Part shown: positions 26,453-36,312 of the stretch, piece after piece
Layout: each line of letters starts with the position of its first letter
Numbering within the stretch: position 1 is the stretch's first letter
Assembly: GCA_021821045.1 (NCBI GenBank)
Contig: JAKACW010000005.1
Coordinates: forward strand, 1 to 64,000
Reading direction: 5' to 3'
DNA: 64,000 nt
DNA from: Pseudomonadota bacterium
GTDB taxonomy: Bacteria > Pseudomonadota > Gammaproteobacteria > JAADHS01
Program-made: the position numbers and the translations under genes
The notes under the pieces: model-generated
The model's input: the letters and a program-made list of their open reading frames with translations, nothing else
Told to the model about the DNA's origin: nothing
Databases searched by the model: none

Positions 26453-29155
26453 TCAGTGACCGGCGATTCGCCGCCGCACCCACTTCTCCACTTCCAGCAA
26501 CGCGAACAACAGGACGCCGATGCCGATAATTTCCACGCCGTGCACGAAATCCACGGGCCGCGTGTCGAAGAAGCGCTCCATGAACGGCGCGTAGGTAAAT
26601 ATGAGCTGCAACACAACAACGATTGTCACGGCGATTAGGACTGCCCGCGTACCGATAACCTGCCGCCACCCCAATGATGTGGTGCCAAGGTATCGGACAT
26701 TGAAAAGATAAAACACCTCCATCACGACCAAGGCGTTGACGGCGTAGGTGCGGGCTTCCTGCAAGGTTGCGCCGTTTTGTTGCGCCCAATAGAACACTCC
26801 GAAAACTCCCGCCAGAAACAGCAGCGAAACGAAGGCGATGCGCCACACGAGAAAGCGCGACAGCACGGCTTCCCCCTGCGGTCGAGGCGGCCGCCGCATG
26901 ACGCCCGGCTCGTGGGGCTCGAAGGCCAGGGCCATGGCCAGCGCGACGGAACTCACCATGTTCACCCATAGAATCTGCAAAGGCGTGATGGGCAGCGTCA
27001 ATCCAAAGAGCACCGCGGCGAGAATCGCCATCGACTCGCCGCCGTTGATTGGCAGCAAGAACAAAATGCCCTTTTTCAGGTTGTCATAGACGGTGCGACC
27101 CTCGCGCACGGCGTGGGCGATCGACGCGAAGTTGTCGTCGGCCAGCACCATCGCGGCCGCCTCCTTGGCGGCTTCGGTGCCATTGCGCCCCATGGCGATC
27201 CCTACGTCGGCCCGCTTCAGGGCCGGCGCGTCGTTGACGCCGTCACCGGTCATGGCCACGATATGGCCGCTCGCTTGAAGTGCCTGCACCAGACGTAGTT
27301 TGTGCTCCGGTGTGGTGCGTGCAAACACATCGACCCGACCCGCCACGTCGACGAGCGCGCTGTCATCGATCCCCTCCAGCTCCCGCCCGGTCAGGGCTTC
27401 GTCGGTACTGGTCAAGCCCAGTTGCGTTGCGATCGCACGGGCGGTATCCGCATGATCACCGGTAATCATTTTCACCCGGATGCCGGCTTGCTGGCACTCG
27501 CGAACGGCCTCGATAGCTTCCTCCCGCGGCGGGTCCATCAAACCGAACAACCCCAACATCACCATGTCGTTCTCGACATCTCCGAACTGCAGCTCGCGGT
27601 GCTCTGACGTCACACGGCGCAGCGCCACACCGAGGACGCGTTGCCCCTGCGCGGCGGCGTCTCTGACCCCTTGCAGCCAGAAGTCGCGGTCGAAATCGAC
27701 GTTGTCTTGCCCATGCCGCTGCGCCGCGCACATCTCGAGAACGCGCTCCGGCGCGCCCTTCAGAAATATATAGCCGTTGCCTTCGTGGTCGTGATGCAGC
27801 GTCGCCATGAAACGGTGATCGGCATCGAACGGAATCACGTCGGTGCGCGGATAACGCTCCGCTTCAGTCTTTGCCTCGATGCCGGCCTTGAGCGCGGCCA
27901 CCAGCAGCGCCGCCTCCATCGGGTCTCCCTCGACACGCCACTGTTGATCTTTGTGGTGAAAATGAGAGTCATTGCACAGCGCACCCGCCCGCGCCAACTC
28001 CATTAGATCCGGATAGCCGTCCGCGTCGACCTCGCCGCCGTTGAGACTGAATCCGCCGTGGGGATCATAGCCCGTGCCGCTTACGGCGAATGTCCCTTTC
28101 GCGGTCACCACGGTGCGCACCGTCATTTCGTTGCGGGTAAGCGTGCCCGTTTTATCGGAACAAATCACCGAAACCGCTCCCAAAGTTTCCACCGCGGGCA
28201 AGCGGCGTATGATGGCGTTGCGCCGCGCCATGCGTTGCACGCCGATGGCCAGCGTTACGGTAAGAATGGTAGGCAAACCTTCGGGAATCGCCGCCACCGC
28301 CACGCCCACGACGGTCATGAACATTTCGACCGGGCCCAGCTGCTGCACGTATCTGCCATAGAGAAATGCGGCGACAGCCACGCCGAAAATTATCAACGTC
28401 AACCAACGCGAGAACGTCGCCATCTGCCGAACCAACGGCGTCGTCAACGCTTCGACATCAGTCAACATGCCGCTGATGCGCCCGATCTCGGTGCGGCCAC
28501 CTGTGGCGACGACCACGCCCACCCCCTGCCCGGCACTCACCAACGTGGACGAATACGCCATCGACGCTCGATCACCGAGCACGGCGGCGGTTGGCACGGG
28601 CGCCGGAGACTTGTCCACGGGAACCGATTCACCCGTCAGCGCCGCCTCCTCTATCCGCAAGCCCTTTGCCTTGATAATTCGAAGGTCAGCGGGTACTTTG
28701 TCGCCGGGCTCGATCAACACCACATCTCCCGGCACCAGCAATTCGGCCGGCACGCTGCGCCGCGCTCCGTCGCGCAGCACCGACGCTCGCGGCGCAAGCA
28801 TGTGCTTGATGGCTTCCAATGCCTTCTCTGCCTTGCCTTCCTGCACAAAACCGACTACCACATTGACGAGCACGACGCCCAGAATCACGCTGGTGTCGAT
28901 CCAGTGACCCAGGAACGCCGTCACCGTCGCGGCGCCGACCAACACCAAAATCAGCAAATTGCTAAACTGCGCGGCCAGTCGCTGCAGCGACCCGCGCGAC
29001 TTCGCCGCGGGAATGCGGTTCTCGCCGTACGTGTTGAGGCGGTTTTCACCTTCGGTTTGCGAAAGACCGTTCTTGCTGCTTTCCAGTTTCGCCAACACGG
29101 CATCGACATCCATGCCGTGCCACGGCTGATCATGGGGCGCCTTAACGTCGTCCAT
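26453..29155 (-). CDS. P2-type cation-transporting ATPase
   Basis: 900 residues from ATG 29155, with GGAGGA just upstream; a GTG four codons earlier overlaps that site. It has the N-terminal cation ATPase domain, the A-domain motif LTGESVPV, the phosphorylated Asp334 in DKTGTLT, the hinge TGDGVNDAPALK and about ten membrane helices. Helix M4 has PEGLP with Glu292, as in SERCA/PMCA calcium pumps, and M5 has NGGE. M6 reads WVNMVSSVAL, however, where SERCA has a Thr-Asp pair after WVNLV, so one calcium site is probably altered and the transported ion is uncertain. It is last in an apparent operon with a permease (30 bases upstream) and a sensor kinase. Confidence 0.9.
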   Translation of the reverse strand: MDDVKAPHDQPWHGMDVDAVLAKLESSKNGLSQTEGENRLNTYGENRIPAAKSRGSLQRLAAQFSNLLILVLVGAATVTAFLGHWIDTSVILGVVLVNVVVGFVQEGKAEKALEAIKHMLAPRASVLRDGARRSVPAELLVPGDVVLIEPGDKVPADLRIIKAKGLRIEEAALTGESVPVDKSPAPVPTAAVLGDRASMAYSSTLVSAGQGVGVVVATGGRTEIGRISGMLTDVEALTTPLVRQMATFSRWLTLIIFGVAVAAFLYGRYVQQLGPVEMFMTVVGVAVAAIPEGLPTILTVTLAIGVQRMARRNAIIRRLPAVETLGAVSVICSDKTGTLTRNEMTVRTVVTAKGTFAVSGTGYDPHGGFSLNGGEVDADGYPDLMELARAGALCNDSHFHHKDQQWRVEGDPMEAALLVAALKAGIEAKTEAERYPRTDVIPFDADHRFMATLHHDHEGNGYIFLKGAPERVLEMCAAQRHGQDNVDFDRDFWLQGVRDAAAQGQRVLGVALRRVTSEHRELQFGDVENDMVMLGLFGLMDPPREEAIEAVRECQQAGIRVKMITGDHADTARAIATQLGLTSTDEALTGRELEGIDDSALVDVAGRVDVFARTTPEHKLRLVQALQASGHIVAMTGDGVNDAPALKRADVGIAMGRNGTEAAKEAAAMVLADDNFASIAHAVREGRTVYDNLKKGILFLLPINGGESMAILAAVLFGLTLPITPLQILWVNMVSSVALAMALAFEPHEPGVMRRPPRPQGEAVLSRFLVWRIAFVSLLFLAGVFGVFYWAQQNGATLQEARTYAVNALVVMEVFYLFNVRYLGTTSLGWRQVIGTRAVLIAVTIVVVLQLIFTYAPFMERFFDTRPVDFVHGVEIIGIGVLLFALLEVEKWVRRRIAGH

Positions 29156-29185
29156 TTTCTCCTCCACCCTTCTCGCGAAATTCTT

Positions 29186-31054
29186 TTACAACGGCCAGAC
29201 CACCAACAACATGGGAATGCTCACCGCCAGCACCAGCAGCTCCAACGGCAAACCCAACCGCCAATAGTCGCCGAAACGAAATCCGCCCGGCCCGAGAATC
29301 AGCATATTGTTCTGATGCCCGATGGGCGTGAGAAACGCGCACGATGCGCCCACTGCAACCGCCATCAAAAAAGGATCCGCGCTCACGCCAAGATGGGCGG
29401 CCGTACCGATGGCAATGGGGCACATCACCGCGGCGGTGGCGGCATTGTTCATCAGGTCCGAAAGCGTCATGGTGACGATAAGGATCAGCACCAAACCAAA
29501 AACCGCGTTCCCCTGTGCAACGTCCTCGATCAGCAGTCGCGCGAGCAATTCCGCCGTGCCCGTGGTGTGCAACGCGCCCGCGACCGGAATGAGCGCGGCC
29601 AACAGCACGACCACCGGCCAATCGATCGCGTCGTAAACGGCGCGCAAGGGCACGACCCGCAGCGCCATTGTCGCCAGCACACCGCCTGCGAAAGCGATCG
29701 CCGCCGGAAGCAATCCGAACGCGGCCCCGGCGACCGCCAAGAGCATGATGCTGCCTGCAAAAAGCGCCTTGCGTTTGTCCGGGATGCGCAGCGCGCGTTC
29801 CGCCAACGGCACGCAACCTGCGTCGTTGGCGAATCCGGTGATCGCTTCGGGCGCGCCCTGCATCAGCAACACATCGCCCGCCTTGAATATCATGGTGCGC
29901 AAACGCGTCATCGATCGCGCGCCTTGGCGCGAGACCGCCAGCAAATTAATGCTGTAACGGGTGCGCAACTGAATATCGCTGGCCGATCGACCAACCAGAT
30001 CAGAGCGCGGCAACACCGCCAGCTCGGTCAGCACGATGTCGCTCGGCGGCGCGGCCTTCTCTTCGCCCTTTTCCTCGGCAGGCTCGGGCGCACTGGACTC
30101 GGGCGCCTCGGCACGGTCGGCTTGCGCTTCGGCTGATTTCGCTTCATCGCTTGACTGCTTGGCCGCCTCAGCCTCTTCCAGAATCAGACCAAGACTTGCG
30201 AGTGCGTTGGGCAGTACATCGGCTGCCGCCTCGATCACCAGAATATCCGCCGCGCGCAGTACACGGTACGGACTGGGCGCGGTCACCCTGTAGTCGCCGC
30301 GCACCAGGCCAATGACTTGAGCGTCGGCTTTGTCCAGCTCGGACTCGACGTCGCGCAAAATCATGCCGACGACTTTGCTGCCCTCGGGCACCCGTGCTTC
30401 GGTTACATATGCGCCGGTTTCGAAGCCTTCGGCGCCCACGCGCTCCCGCGCCGGCACCAATCGCCATCCGATTAGGGCAACGAATACGACACCAGCGGCG
30501 GCCACCGCGAGCCCCACCGGAGTGAAATCGAACATGCCAAAACTGCCGGCGCCCGTTTGCCCACGAAAGCCCGACACGATGAGGTTGGGCGGCGTGCCGA
30601 TCAAGGTCGTCATCCCGCCCAGAATCGATCCGAACGCCAGCGGCATCAGCGCCCGTCCCGGCGGAATATTCAGTCTGGCCGCGAGCTGAATCGTCACAGG
30701 CATCAACAACGCCAGCGCGCCCACGTTGTTAATGAATCCGGACAACAGCGCCGCAAGCCCCGTCAACGCGGCAATACTCAATGTCACACCGCTTTTGGTG
30801 GGCAGAATGCGTCGCGCCAGTTCGTCGACGGCGCCCGTATGCTGCAGCGCATAACTGAGCACCAGAACGCAGGCCACCGTAACCACCGCCGGATGACCGA
30901 AACCACTGAATGCCGCCGCGGACGGCACCAATCCAGCCAATACGCAAGCAAGCAATGCGCCCACGGCGACCATGTCGTGACGCCAACGGCTCCACAGAAA
31001 CATGACAATCGTGACGAGGATGATGGCAAGGATGATCGTTTGTTCTCGAGTCAT
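29186..31054 (-). CDS. SLC13/DASS-type permease with TrkA_C (RCK_C) domains
   Basis: 622 residues from ATG 31054, which has GGAGG seven bases upstream. The architecture is a first block of membrane helices (~1-185), a soluble insert (~200-420) with two TrkA_C-like regulatory domains (for example EGSKVVGMILRDVESELDKA), and a second membrane block. Signatures such as NNVGALALLMPVTIQLA and TPIGHQNNMLILGPGG match the anion-transporter family of sulfate, phosphate or dicarboxylate carriers. An unusual acidic/Ala run (~310-345, SDEAKSAEAQADRAEAPESS) separates the two TrkA_C copies. Substrate not determined; sulfate would suit a sulfur-using lithotroph but is speculative. Confidence 0.88.
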   Translation of the reverse strand: MTREQTIILAIILVTIVMFLWSRWRHDMVAVGALLACVLAGLVPSAAAFSGFGHPAVVTVACVLVLSYALQHTGAVDELARRILPTKSGVTLSIAALTGLAALLSGFINNVGALALLMPVTIQLAARLNIPPGRALMPLAFGSILGGMTTLIGTPPNLIVSGFRGQTGAGSFGMFDFTPVGLAVAAAGVVFVALIGWRLVPARERVGAEGFETGAYVTEARVPEGSKVVGMILRDVESELDKADAQVIGLVRGDYRVTAPSPYRVLRAADILVIEAAADVLPNALASLGLILEEAEAAKQSSDEAKSAEAQADRAEAPESSAPEPAEEKGEEKAAPPSDIVLTELAVLPRSDLVGRSASDIQLRTRYSINLLAVSRQGARSMTRLRTMIFKAGDVLLMQGAPEAITGFANDAGCVPLAERALRIPDKRKALFAGSIMLLAVAGAAFGLLPAAIAFAGGVLATMALRVVPLRAVYDAIDWPVVVLLAALIPVAGALHTTGTAELLARLLIEDVAQGNAVFGLVLILIVTMTLSDLMNNAATAAVMCPIAIGTAAHLGVSADPFLMAVAVGASCAFLTPIGHQNNMLILGPGGFRFGDYWRLGLPLELLVLAVSIPMLLVVWPL

Positions 31055-31092
31055 GAGCGTCCTCCGGCACCAACTCACAAGACCGCGCGGTA

Positions 31093-32658
31093 TCAGTTTG
31101 GTGTGCCGTGCATCGGAAATTCCACTGCAAACATCGCGCCGCCGCCGTGCACATTTTGGAATCCGATCGTTCCGCCCATCTGTTCCACCAGCGACTTGGT
31201 TATAAAAAGGCCCAACCCAGTCCCGCCTTTCTGGCGCGTATCGGATGCATCCGCTTGGGCGAACTTGGTGAAGATGCGATCGTGAAATGCCTCGGGAATG
31301 CCGGGGCCACGGTCTCGAACCGAGATCGCCACCGTGCTTCCTTTGGATTGGGCGGATATGTCGACAGCGCTTCCCGGCGCCGAAAACTTGGCCGCGTTGG
31401 ATAGCAGATTCGTCATGACTTGAACGAAGCGGTCGCGGTCAACACGAATTGTCACATCGGGAACGGGATGCACGACGTGGAACCCGACGCGGTACTGCAG
31501 CGCGCATCCGTGGTTTAGCTCCACAGCCTCGTCCAAAAGTGGGGGCAGCGAAAAATCAGAGGACTTCAAGCGCATCGCGCCGGATTCGATCTTGTCCATG
31601 TCGAGAATATCGTTGGTCAACGCGATCAGCCGATGTGTATTCTTATAGGCGATCGCCACCAAGCCCGGCACTCGATCGGGCGTACCGGCCTTCAACAAGC
31701 CATCGATCAACCCCAGCGAGCCATGAATCGACGTCAGCGGTGTGCGCAACTCGTGGCTGACGGTCGAGATAAATTCCGACTTCATCCGATCGATTCGCCG
31801 GCGCTCGGAAATGTCGCGCACGATCGCAACAAATCGCGGCGACTGTCCGGTCGACTCGACGTACTGCAAGAACACTTCGACGGGAATGAGCTTGCCGTTC
31901 TTGTGCCGGTGAACGGTCTCGAACTTCTTCATGCGCTCGGTCGACGCGACAACGTCATCCGCCAAGGCTCGGAAGCTCTGCTGGGTGAACTGCGGTTTGA
32001 TATCGGCCGGACCTAGCCCCGCCATTTCCTCCGCGCTGTAGCCCACCTGCTCCATTGCGCCGCGGTTGACGTAAATGAACTTCATCGTCACGGGGGAAAA
32101 CATGAAAACGCAGTCGAGCGTTTGATCAAGTGTGGCCTTGAACTGAACCAAATCCCGCTGTGTCTGCTCCCGCGCTAATTCCAGACTGATCCACTGCGCC
32201 ATTAACCGCAGAAAATCCAGATCACAATCCGTAAACGGATCCGGCTTGGCTGTCGGGCTCGAGAAATTCAACGTGCCGAATGTCCGGCCGTCAACGTCCA
32301 CCCGCGTCCCGATATAGGCCTCCAGCCCGAATTTCCGGTAACACGGGTGCGAACGCCAAGCTGTCTGCCCGGCATAGTGAAAGGACACAGGGCCGTGGGC
32401 ATCCAACGTGCGGCAGCAGTAGGTATCGGCCAGAGGAAACACCGCACCCTTGGCTAAGCCATCGTCCGGCGCTTTGACGGACACTAGCGTGTAGTCATTG
32501 CCGACAACGCGAGAAAGTATCCCGATTTCGAGACCGAACGACTCCACGCCCAGGGCCAGCAGCGCTTCGATTTTTTGTTCGAAATTCAAGTCCGACGACG
32601 ACGTCGTCACCTGCAGCTTGCGCAGACGGTGTTCACCGCTGGAGTAAGTCTCTGACAT
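31093..32658 (-). CDS. Sensor histidine kinase (GAF-PAS-HisKA-HATPase)
   Basis: 521 residues from ATG 32658 ([12 protein letters not shown]); an upstream in-frame start at 32718 would add an unlikely leader. There are no membrane helices, so it is cytoplasmic. A GAF domain (~25-165; includes the Cys pair TYCCRTL), a PAS domain (~180-290, ending DISERRR), the phosphoacceptor His in [13 protein letters not shown] and a complete HATPase ([24 protein letters not shown]) follow in order. No response regulator gene is adjacent, so it is an orphan here. It is the first gene of the permease/ATPase operon (38 bases), which suggests that transport is under its control or supplies its signal. Confidence 0.9.
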   Translation of the reverse strand: MSETYSSGEHRLRKLQVTTSSSDLNFEQKIEALLALGVESFGLEIGILSRVVGNDYTLVSVKAPDDGLAKGAVFPLADTYCCRTLDAHGPVSFHYAGQTAWRSHPCYRKFGLEAYIGTRVDVDGRTFGTLNFSSPTAKPDPFTDCDLDFLRLMAQWISLELAREQTQRDLVQFKATLDQTLDCVFMFSPVTMKFIYVNRGAMEQVGYSAEEMAGLGPADIKPQFTQQSFRALADDVVASTERMKKFETVHRHKNGKLIPVEVFLQYVESTGQSPRFVAIVRDISERRRIDRMKSEFISTVSHELRTPLTSIHGSLGLIDGLLKAGTPDRVPGLVAIAYKNTHRLIALTNDILDMDKIESGAMRLKSSDFSLPPLLDEAVELNHGCALQYRVGFHVVHPVPDVTIRVDRDRFVQVMTNLLSNAAKFSAPGSAVDISAQSKGSTVAISVRDRGPGIPEAFHDRIFTKFAQADASDTRQKGGTGLGLFITKSLVEQMGGTIGFQNVHGGGAMFAVEFPMHGTPN

Positions 32659-32827
32659 TGCCGCACCAAAATGGTAACAATTGCAGTCCAGAGAGGCTAC
32701 CGATCTCGACCCCTCCACCTAAACATAGGCTGTCGTCCCGGGTTGTCCAACAACACCCGCGCTATTATCTCGCGATTTCAAGCTTCTTGACACTCCGTTA
32801 TCGCGCCACTAAAGTCTGCGACTGCTT

Positions 32828-32877
32828 CAGGTGTCCCAAGAGATTTCGCCCGAGGGATGAAACGGGAAGCCGGTGCG
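32828..32877 (+). promoter_or_regulatory. Degenerate or truncated cobalamin riboswitch (5' half)
   Basis: CAGGTGTCCC (32828-32837), a short hairpin and GGGATGAAACGGGAAGCCGG (32854-32873) match, in order and spacing, the first conserved blocks of the AdoCbl riboswitch (GGTGCCC ... GGGTGAAAAGGGAAGCCGGTG). The downstream core (CCCCCGC-ACTGT and the B12 box AGCC-GGAGACC) is missing: cobQ begins 24 bases later. It precedes a cobalamin-pathway gene, which supports the identification. Either it is a remnant or a shortened form. Confidence 0.5.
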
Positions 32878-32900
32878 TCGCCAGTCGAAAACATGTTCAC

Positions 32901-34397
32901 ATGAACACCCCCACGCTGATGATTCAGGGAACCACATCGGATGCCGGCAAGAGTACGCTGGTGACTGCACTATGCCGTTGGCTGTTCCGGCAAGGCGTCC
33001 GCGTCGCGCCGTTCAAGCCGCAGAACATGGCTTTGAACAGCGCCGTGACCGTCGACGGCGGAGAGATCGGTCGAGCTCAAGCCGTGCAAGCCCGGGCCTG
33101 CGGGATCGCACCCCACACCGACATGAATCCGGTATTGCTCAAGCCGAATACCGATATCGGCGCGCAAGTTATCATCCATGGTCGCGCGATCGCCAACATG
33201 GATGCGCGAGACTATCATGACTACAAACGCGTGGCCCGCGACGCTGTGCTTCAGTCCTATCATCGACTCGCCGCTCAATATGACGCCATTATCGTCGAAG
33301 GCGCCGGCTCGCCCGCCGAGATCAATCTGCGGCACAACGACATCGCCAACATGGGATTCGCCGAAGCCGCCGATTGCCCGGTAATTCTGGTCGCCGACAT
33401 CGATCGTGGCGGCGTGTTCGCCCACCTCGTCGGCACATTGGCGTTGCTGAGCCAGAGCGAACGCGCACGGATCAAGGGCTTCGTCATCAACCGTTTTCGC
33501 GGCGACATCGCATTGCTACAATCGGGCCTCGACTGGCTCGAAAATCACACCGGAAAACCCGTACTCGGCGTGCTCCCGTACCTGCAGGGATTGCACCTGG
33601 AAGCGGAAGACGCATTGCCGCGCCACGCCGACGCGACACCTGTCGCCGATCGCAAGGCAGCCGTTCGAATTGTGGTCCCGGCGCTGCCGCGCATCAGCAA
33701 TCACACCGACTTCGATCCGCTGCGTCTGCATCCGCAAGTTCAACTCCGCTTCGTCGGGCCTGATGAAACCGTTCCTCCCGCCGACTTGATCATCCTGCCC
33801 GGCTCAAAGAGTGTGCGCGCTGATTTTGCTTGGCTGCGTCAACAAGGTTGGGAAAGCGCCATCCGCCGCCACCTGCGCTATGGCGGCAAGCTCATAGGTA
33901 TTTGCGGCGGGTTCCAAATGCTTGGCAAGGCAATTCACGATCCCCATGGCCTCGAAGGCCAAGCGGGAAGTAGCGACGGCTTGGCATTGTTCGACATGGA
34001 AACCACTTTGCAACCGGAGAAGCAACTACGCAATGTGCGCGGAACCCTTACCCTGAAGGATGTTCCGGTCACCGGGTACGAGATCCACGCGGGCGCGACC
34101 ACCGGCCCGGCGCTGGCGCGTCCCGCCGCCTTGCTCACCCACGGACCCGACGGCGCACTCAGCAATGACGGGGCGATATTAGGCACGTATCTACACGGCT
34201 TGTTCGAGTCGCCGAACGCCTGCGCAACGCTGCTCGACTGGGGCGGGCTCGAAGCCGACCGAGAACTCGCATTTGACTACCACGCCCTGCGCGAATCCGC
34301 CATCGATCGCGTCGCCGATGCCGTCGAGCAACACCTCAAGACCGCAAGTCTGTTGGCGCTGCTCATGCCGAATCCGCTCAATCCCCGATTTGTTTGA
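32901..34397 (+). CDS. cobQ: Cobyric acid synthase (adenosylcobyrate amidating enzyme)
   Basis: 498 residues from ATG 32901, the family start ([19 protein letters not shown]), which contains the ATP-binding P-loop-like motif; the longer open frame upstream is non-coding leader. The N-terminal half is the dethiobiotin-synthetase-like ATPase ([25 protein letters not shown]), the C-terminal half a class I glutamine amidotransferase with nucleophile Cys335 in [10 protein letters not shown] and His in TYLHGLFES. It amidates four carboxylates of adenosylcobyrinic acid diamide. No other cobalamin genes are present in the window, so the pathway must be scattered. Confidence 0.96.
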   Translation: MNTPTLMIQGTTSDAGKSTLVTALCRWLFRQGVRVAPFKPQNMALNSAVTVDGGEIGRAQAVQARACGIAPHTDMNPVLLKPNTDIGAQVIIHGRAIANMDARDYHDYKRVARDAVLQSYHRLAAQYDAIIVEGAGSPAEINLRHNDIANMGFAEAADCPVILVADIDRGGVFAHLVGTLALLSQSERARIKGFVINRFRGDIALLQSGLDWLENHTGKPVLGVLPYLQGLHLEAEDALPRHADATPVADRKAAVRIVVPALPRISNHTDFDPLRLHPQVQLRFVGPDETVPPADLIILPGSKSVRADFAWLRQQGWESAIRRHLRYGGKLIGICGGFQMLGKAIHDPHGLEGQAGSSDGLALFDMETTLQPEKQLRNVRGTLTLKDVPVTGYEIHAGATTGPALARPAALLTHGPDGALSNDGAILGTYLHGLFESPNACATLLDWGGLEADRELAFDYHALRESAIDRVADAVEQHLKTASLLALLMPNPLNPRFV

Positions 34398-34415
34398 GCT
34401 GGACGTAAAACCAAG

Positions 34416-35510
34416 TCATCGGTCTCCGACCAGCAATTCGTCGCGGTGGCTGCGAGTATCGGAGCCAATTGCCAACTGCGGACGCCCCACCCTTGCGGTC
34501 TCTTCATAGACAATTTTTGCAATGACCAGCATGGGCACCGTAATCACCACGCCGGCGACCCCCCATAGGAACCCCATCAGCAGAATGCACAGGAAGACAA
34601 CGATCGGGTTAATAACGAAAACTCGTCCGTATACGAGGGGTTGAAATATCTGTCCTTCGATCAGATGAAGCACTGCCACGCAGACTGGCGGAAGCAGCGC
34701 CATGGTGCTGTCTTCAAAGGACAATAACGCGACCAGCGCGACAACCACGACGTTGGTGATCGGGCCAATGTACGGAATGTAGTTGAGCACAAATGCGCCA
34801 ACTCCCCACACGATCGGATTCGGCATGTTTGTCAGCCACATCGCGACGGTAACGGCGAGTCCGAGCAGCGCGCTTATCGTCGTATGCAGCAGCAAGTAGC
34901 GGCTTACTTGAGAACGTGCGAGGCGCGCAATTTCGACGAGTGCTTGCTGGCGCGGACTTCGGCTGAACAATCTCTTGCTGTCATCGAATAGTGCATTTCC
35001 AGCCGCCATGAAGAAATAGAGCAAAGTGATATAGGAAATGACGCCAATGATGAACGACTGCGTGCTGGCGAGCAGCGCAGAGAAGATGTTTGGCCCGCTT
35101 ACCACGACGTCCTGCTCATCGTCCCTCGATGATGCCAGGGTCGCCAAGTCCCCGATGCGCTCCGTGGTGTCCTTCACGCTCTCAATGGATCGCTTTACCG
35201 AAGAGAGCTTGCTTTCGAGTGTCAGCATTTCCGCCGGCAGCCGTTCGAGCCACAGTCTCATCGGATCCACCGTGTAGTTCAGCACCACGGAAACGCCAGC
35301 GACGAACATGGCGAGAATCAAAAAGGCCGCAACGGCCGGCGGCATCACCCGTTCGAACAAATGAACAACCGGCGCCAGCATAAGCGCCGTCAGAAGAGCG
35401 ATGACGGCAGGAATGAGAATTGGCTTTGCGAAGTACATCAGCGCCAGCAACGCGAGTCCGAAAAGGCCCCAAACCGGAACGGTCCAGTTCTTGACAAAGG
35501 CTGATGGCAT
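34416..35510 (-). CDS. AI-2E/PerM family membrane protein
   Basis: 364 residues. Typical permease-like pattern: two N-terminal hairpin helices (WGLFGLALLALMYFAKPILI, PPAVAAFLILAMFVAGVSVV), a soluble loop (~90-150), then a C-terminal helix block with the family motif NYIPYIGPITNVVVV and a closing segment FLWGVAGVVITVPMLVIAKI. Members export AI-2 or act as sodium/proton antiporters; the role of this one is undetermined. It ends the operon led by the DUF883 gene; its AGGAG overlaps the stop of the preceding small gene. Confidence 0.88.
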   Translation of the reverse strand: MPSAFVKNWTVPVWGLFGLALLALMYFAKPILIPAVIALLTALMLAPVVHLFERVMPPAVAAFLILAMFVAGVSVVLNYTVDPMRLWLERLPAEMLTLESKLSSVKRSIESVKDTTERIGDLATLASSRDDEQDVVVSGPNIFSALLASTQSFIIGVISYITLLYFFMAAGNALFDDSKRLFSRSPRQQALVEIARLARSQVSRYLLLHTTISALLGLAVTVAMWLTNMPNPIVWGVGAFVLNYIPYIGPITNVVVVALVALLSFEDSTMALLPPVCVAVLHLIEGQIFQPLVYGRVFVINPIVVFLCILLMGFLWGVAGVVITVPMLVIAKIVYEETARVGRPQLAIGSDTRSHRDELLVGDR

Positions 35511-35523
35511 TAGCGATGAACTC

Positions 35524-35733
35524 CTAGAGCAGCGCCCGGGCGACCTGCACCATCAGTTGATTCTTAACCCCGGCGTTTGGGCTGCCCATCGCCAGACCTG
35601 CCAGAAACGCGGCACCCAGCGCTGACAGCGGCTGGCGTCGAATCGGCCCCAAAGGATCTATCTCGGCGCAAGCGTCTCTAAACTCGCGCTTGGCCTCGTC
35701 AACGGTCTTCGGTCTTTGTATAGTGCGATCCAC
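35524..35733 (-). CDS. Small protein in the yqjD/yqjE-like operon
   Basis: 69 residues, not recognised. GTG 35733 is chosen because GGAGG (35747-35743) sits 9 bases upstream; the ATG six codons earlier would contain that site. It has an N-terminal charged part (KTVDEAKREFRDACAEID) and one hydrophobic segment (LSALGAAFLAGLAMG), a pattern like the C-terminal anchor of DUF883 proteins. It overlaps the end of the upstream gene, as coupled small membrane genes often do. Confidence 0.6.
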   Translation of the reverse strand: MDRTIQRPKTVDEAKREFRDACAEIDPLGPIRRQPLSALGAAFLAGLAMGSPNAGVKNQLMVQVARALL

Positions 35734-35981
35734 AACAGCGTTCCTCCACATGCAAGCGCAATTGACCCGACGACCAGGAATCGAACGTCGACGGCTAAAT
35801 AGGGCTCTAGGCCATAGAAAACCGCCGCCAATACCGACACAAAGAAAATCACTAACAAAAAGCTCGCCGCCGCGATCAAGAGGAGTCTGAAGGCCGTCCG
35901 GACAACTTTTTCTTCCAAAAGACGGCCTTCAGCCTCCGCAAGGTCGAAGAAAGCGATGATGGTATTGGCAAGTGCGTTCAC
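35658..35981 (-). CDS. YqjE-like phage-holin superfamily membrane protein
   Basis: 107 residues from GTG 35981. Two strong membrane helices (LLLIAAASFLLVIFFVSVLAAVF and FLVVGSIALACGGTLLWIAL) follow an amphipathic N-terminus (IIAFFDLAEAEGRLLEEK), the layout of the PF07332 family that includes E. coli YqjE. It follows the DUF883 gene directly, which mirrors the yqjD-yqjE order. These are envelope-stress or stationary-phase proteins of unclear mechanism. Confidence 0.7.
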   Translation of the reverse strand: MNALANTIIAFFDLAEAEGRLLEEKVVRTAFRLLLIAAASFLLVIFFVSVLAAVFYGLEPYLAVDVRFLVVGSIALACGGTLLWIALYKDRRPLTRPSASLETLAPR

Positions 35982-35991
35982 GGGCGTCTCG

Positions 35992-36312
35992 CTATTCAGG
36001 CCGGCTTATCCTTGATATTAGATACCCCGCACCGAACGCGATGGCCAGGCTCGCCACAGGATTCCTTTGTACACGGCCACCCAGCTCTTTCACGCTTTCG
36101 GCGCCGAACTCGTAGGCGTCGTGCAGCGTACGCTTGGCTTTCTCCTGCGTCTTGTTCAGCCCACTCTCAAGTTTGTCGGCGACTTGGTGGCTCGTTTCCT
36201 GACTGGCGCTCTTTAACGCCGTCAGCACTTCGCCGAACTGGTCACGCAGTGCATTCAACTCCTCACGCAGTTCAACTGTGGGATCCGCGCGATGATGATG
36301 TACGGTAGCCAT
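35992..36312 (-). CDS. DUF883 (YqjD/ElaB-like) protein
   Basis: 106 residues from ATG 36312, with AAGGAG upstream. An N-terminal coiled coil (LREELNALRDQFGEVLTALK, and a run with alternating charged residues to ~75) leads to the DUF883 C-terminal membrane tail (QRNPVASLAIAFGAGYLISR). YqjD in E. coli is a tail-anchored protein that associates with ribosomes in stationary phase; a similar role is possible here. Confidence 0.85.
   Translation of the reverse strand: MATVHHHRADPTVELREELNALRDQFGEVLTALKSASQETSHQVADKLESGLNKTQEKAKRTLHDAYEFGAESVKELGGRVQRNPVASLAIAFGAGYLISRISRPE

Noticed and set aside
28058-30136. 692-residue frame antisense to the ATPase and permease genes
   Set aside because: It crosses two well-identified genes on the other strand and reads as His/Arg/Gln-rich noise.
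32658-32900. N-terminal extension of cobyric acid synthase
   Set aside because: CobQ proteins start at the residue encoded at 32901; the upstream stretch instead matches riboswitch blocks.
34416-35510. True autoinducer-2 exporter
   Set aside because: The AI-2E family name does not prove that activity and no luxS or quorum-sensing gene is in the window, so the call is left at family level.
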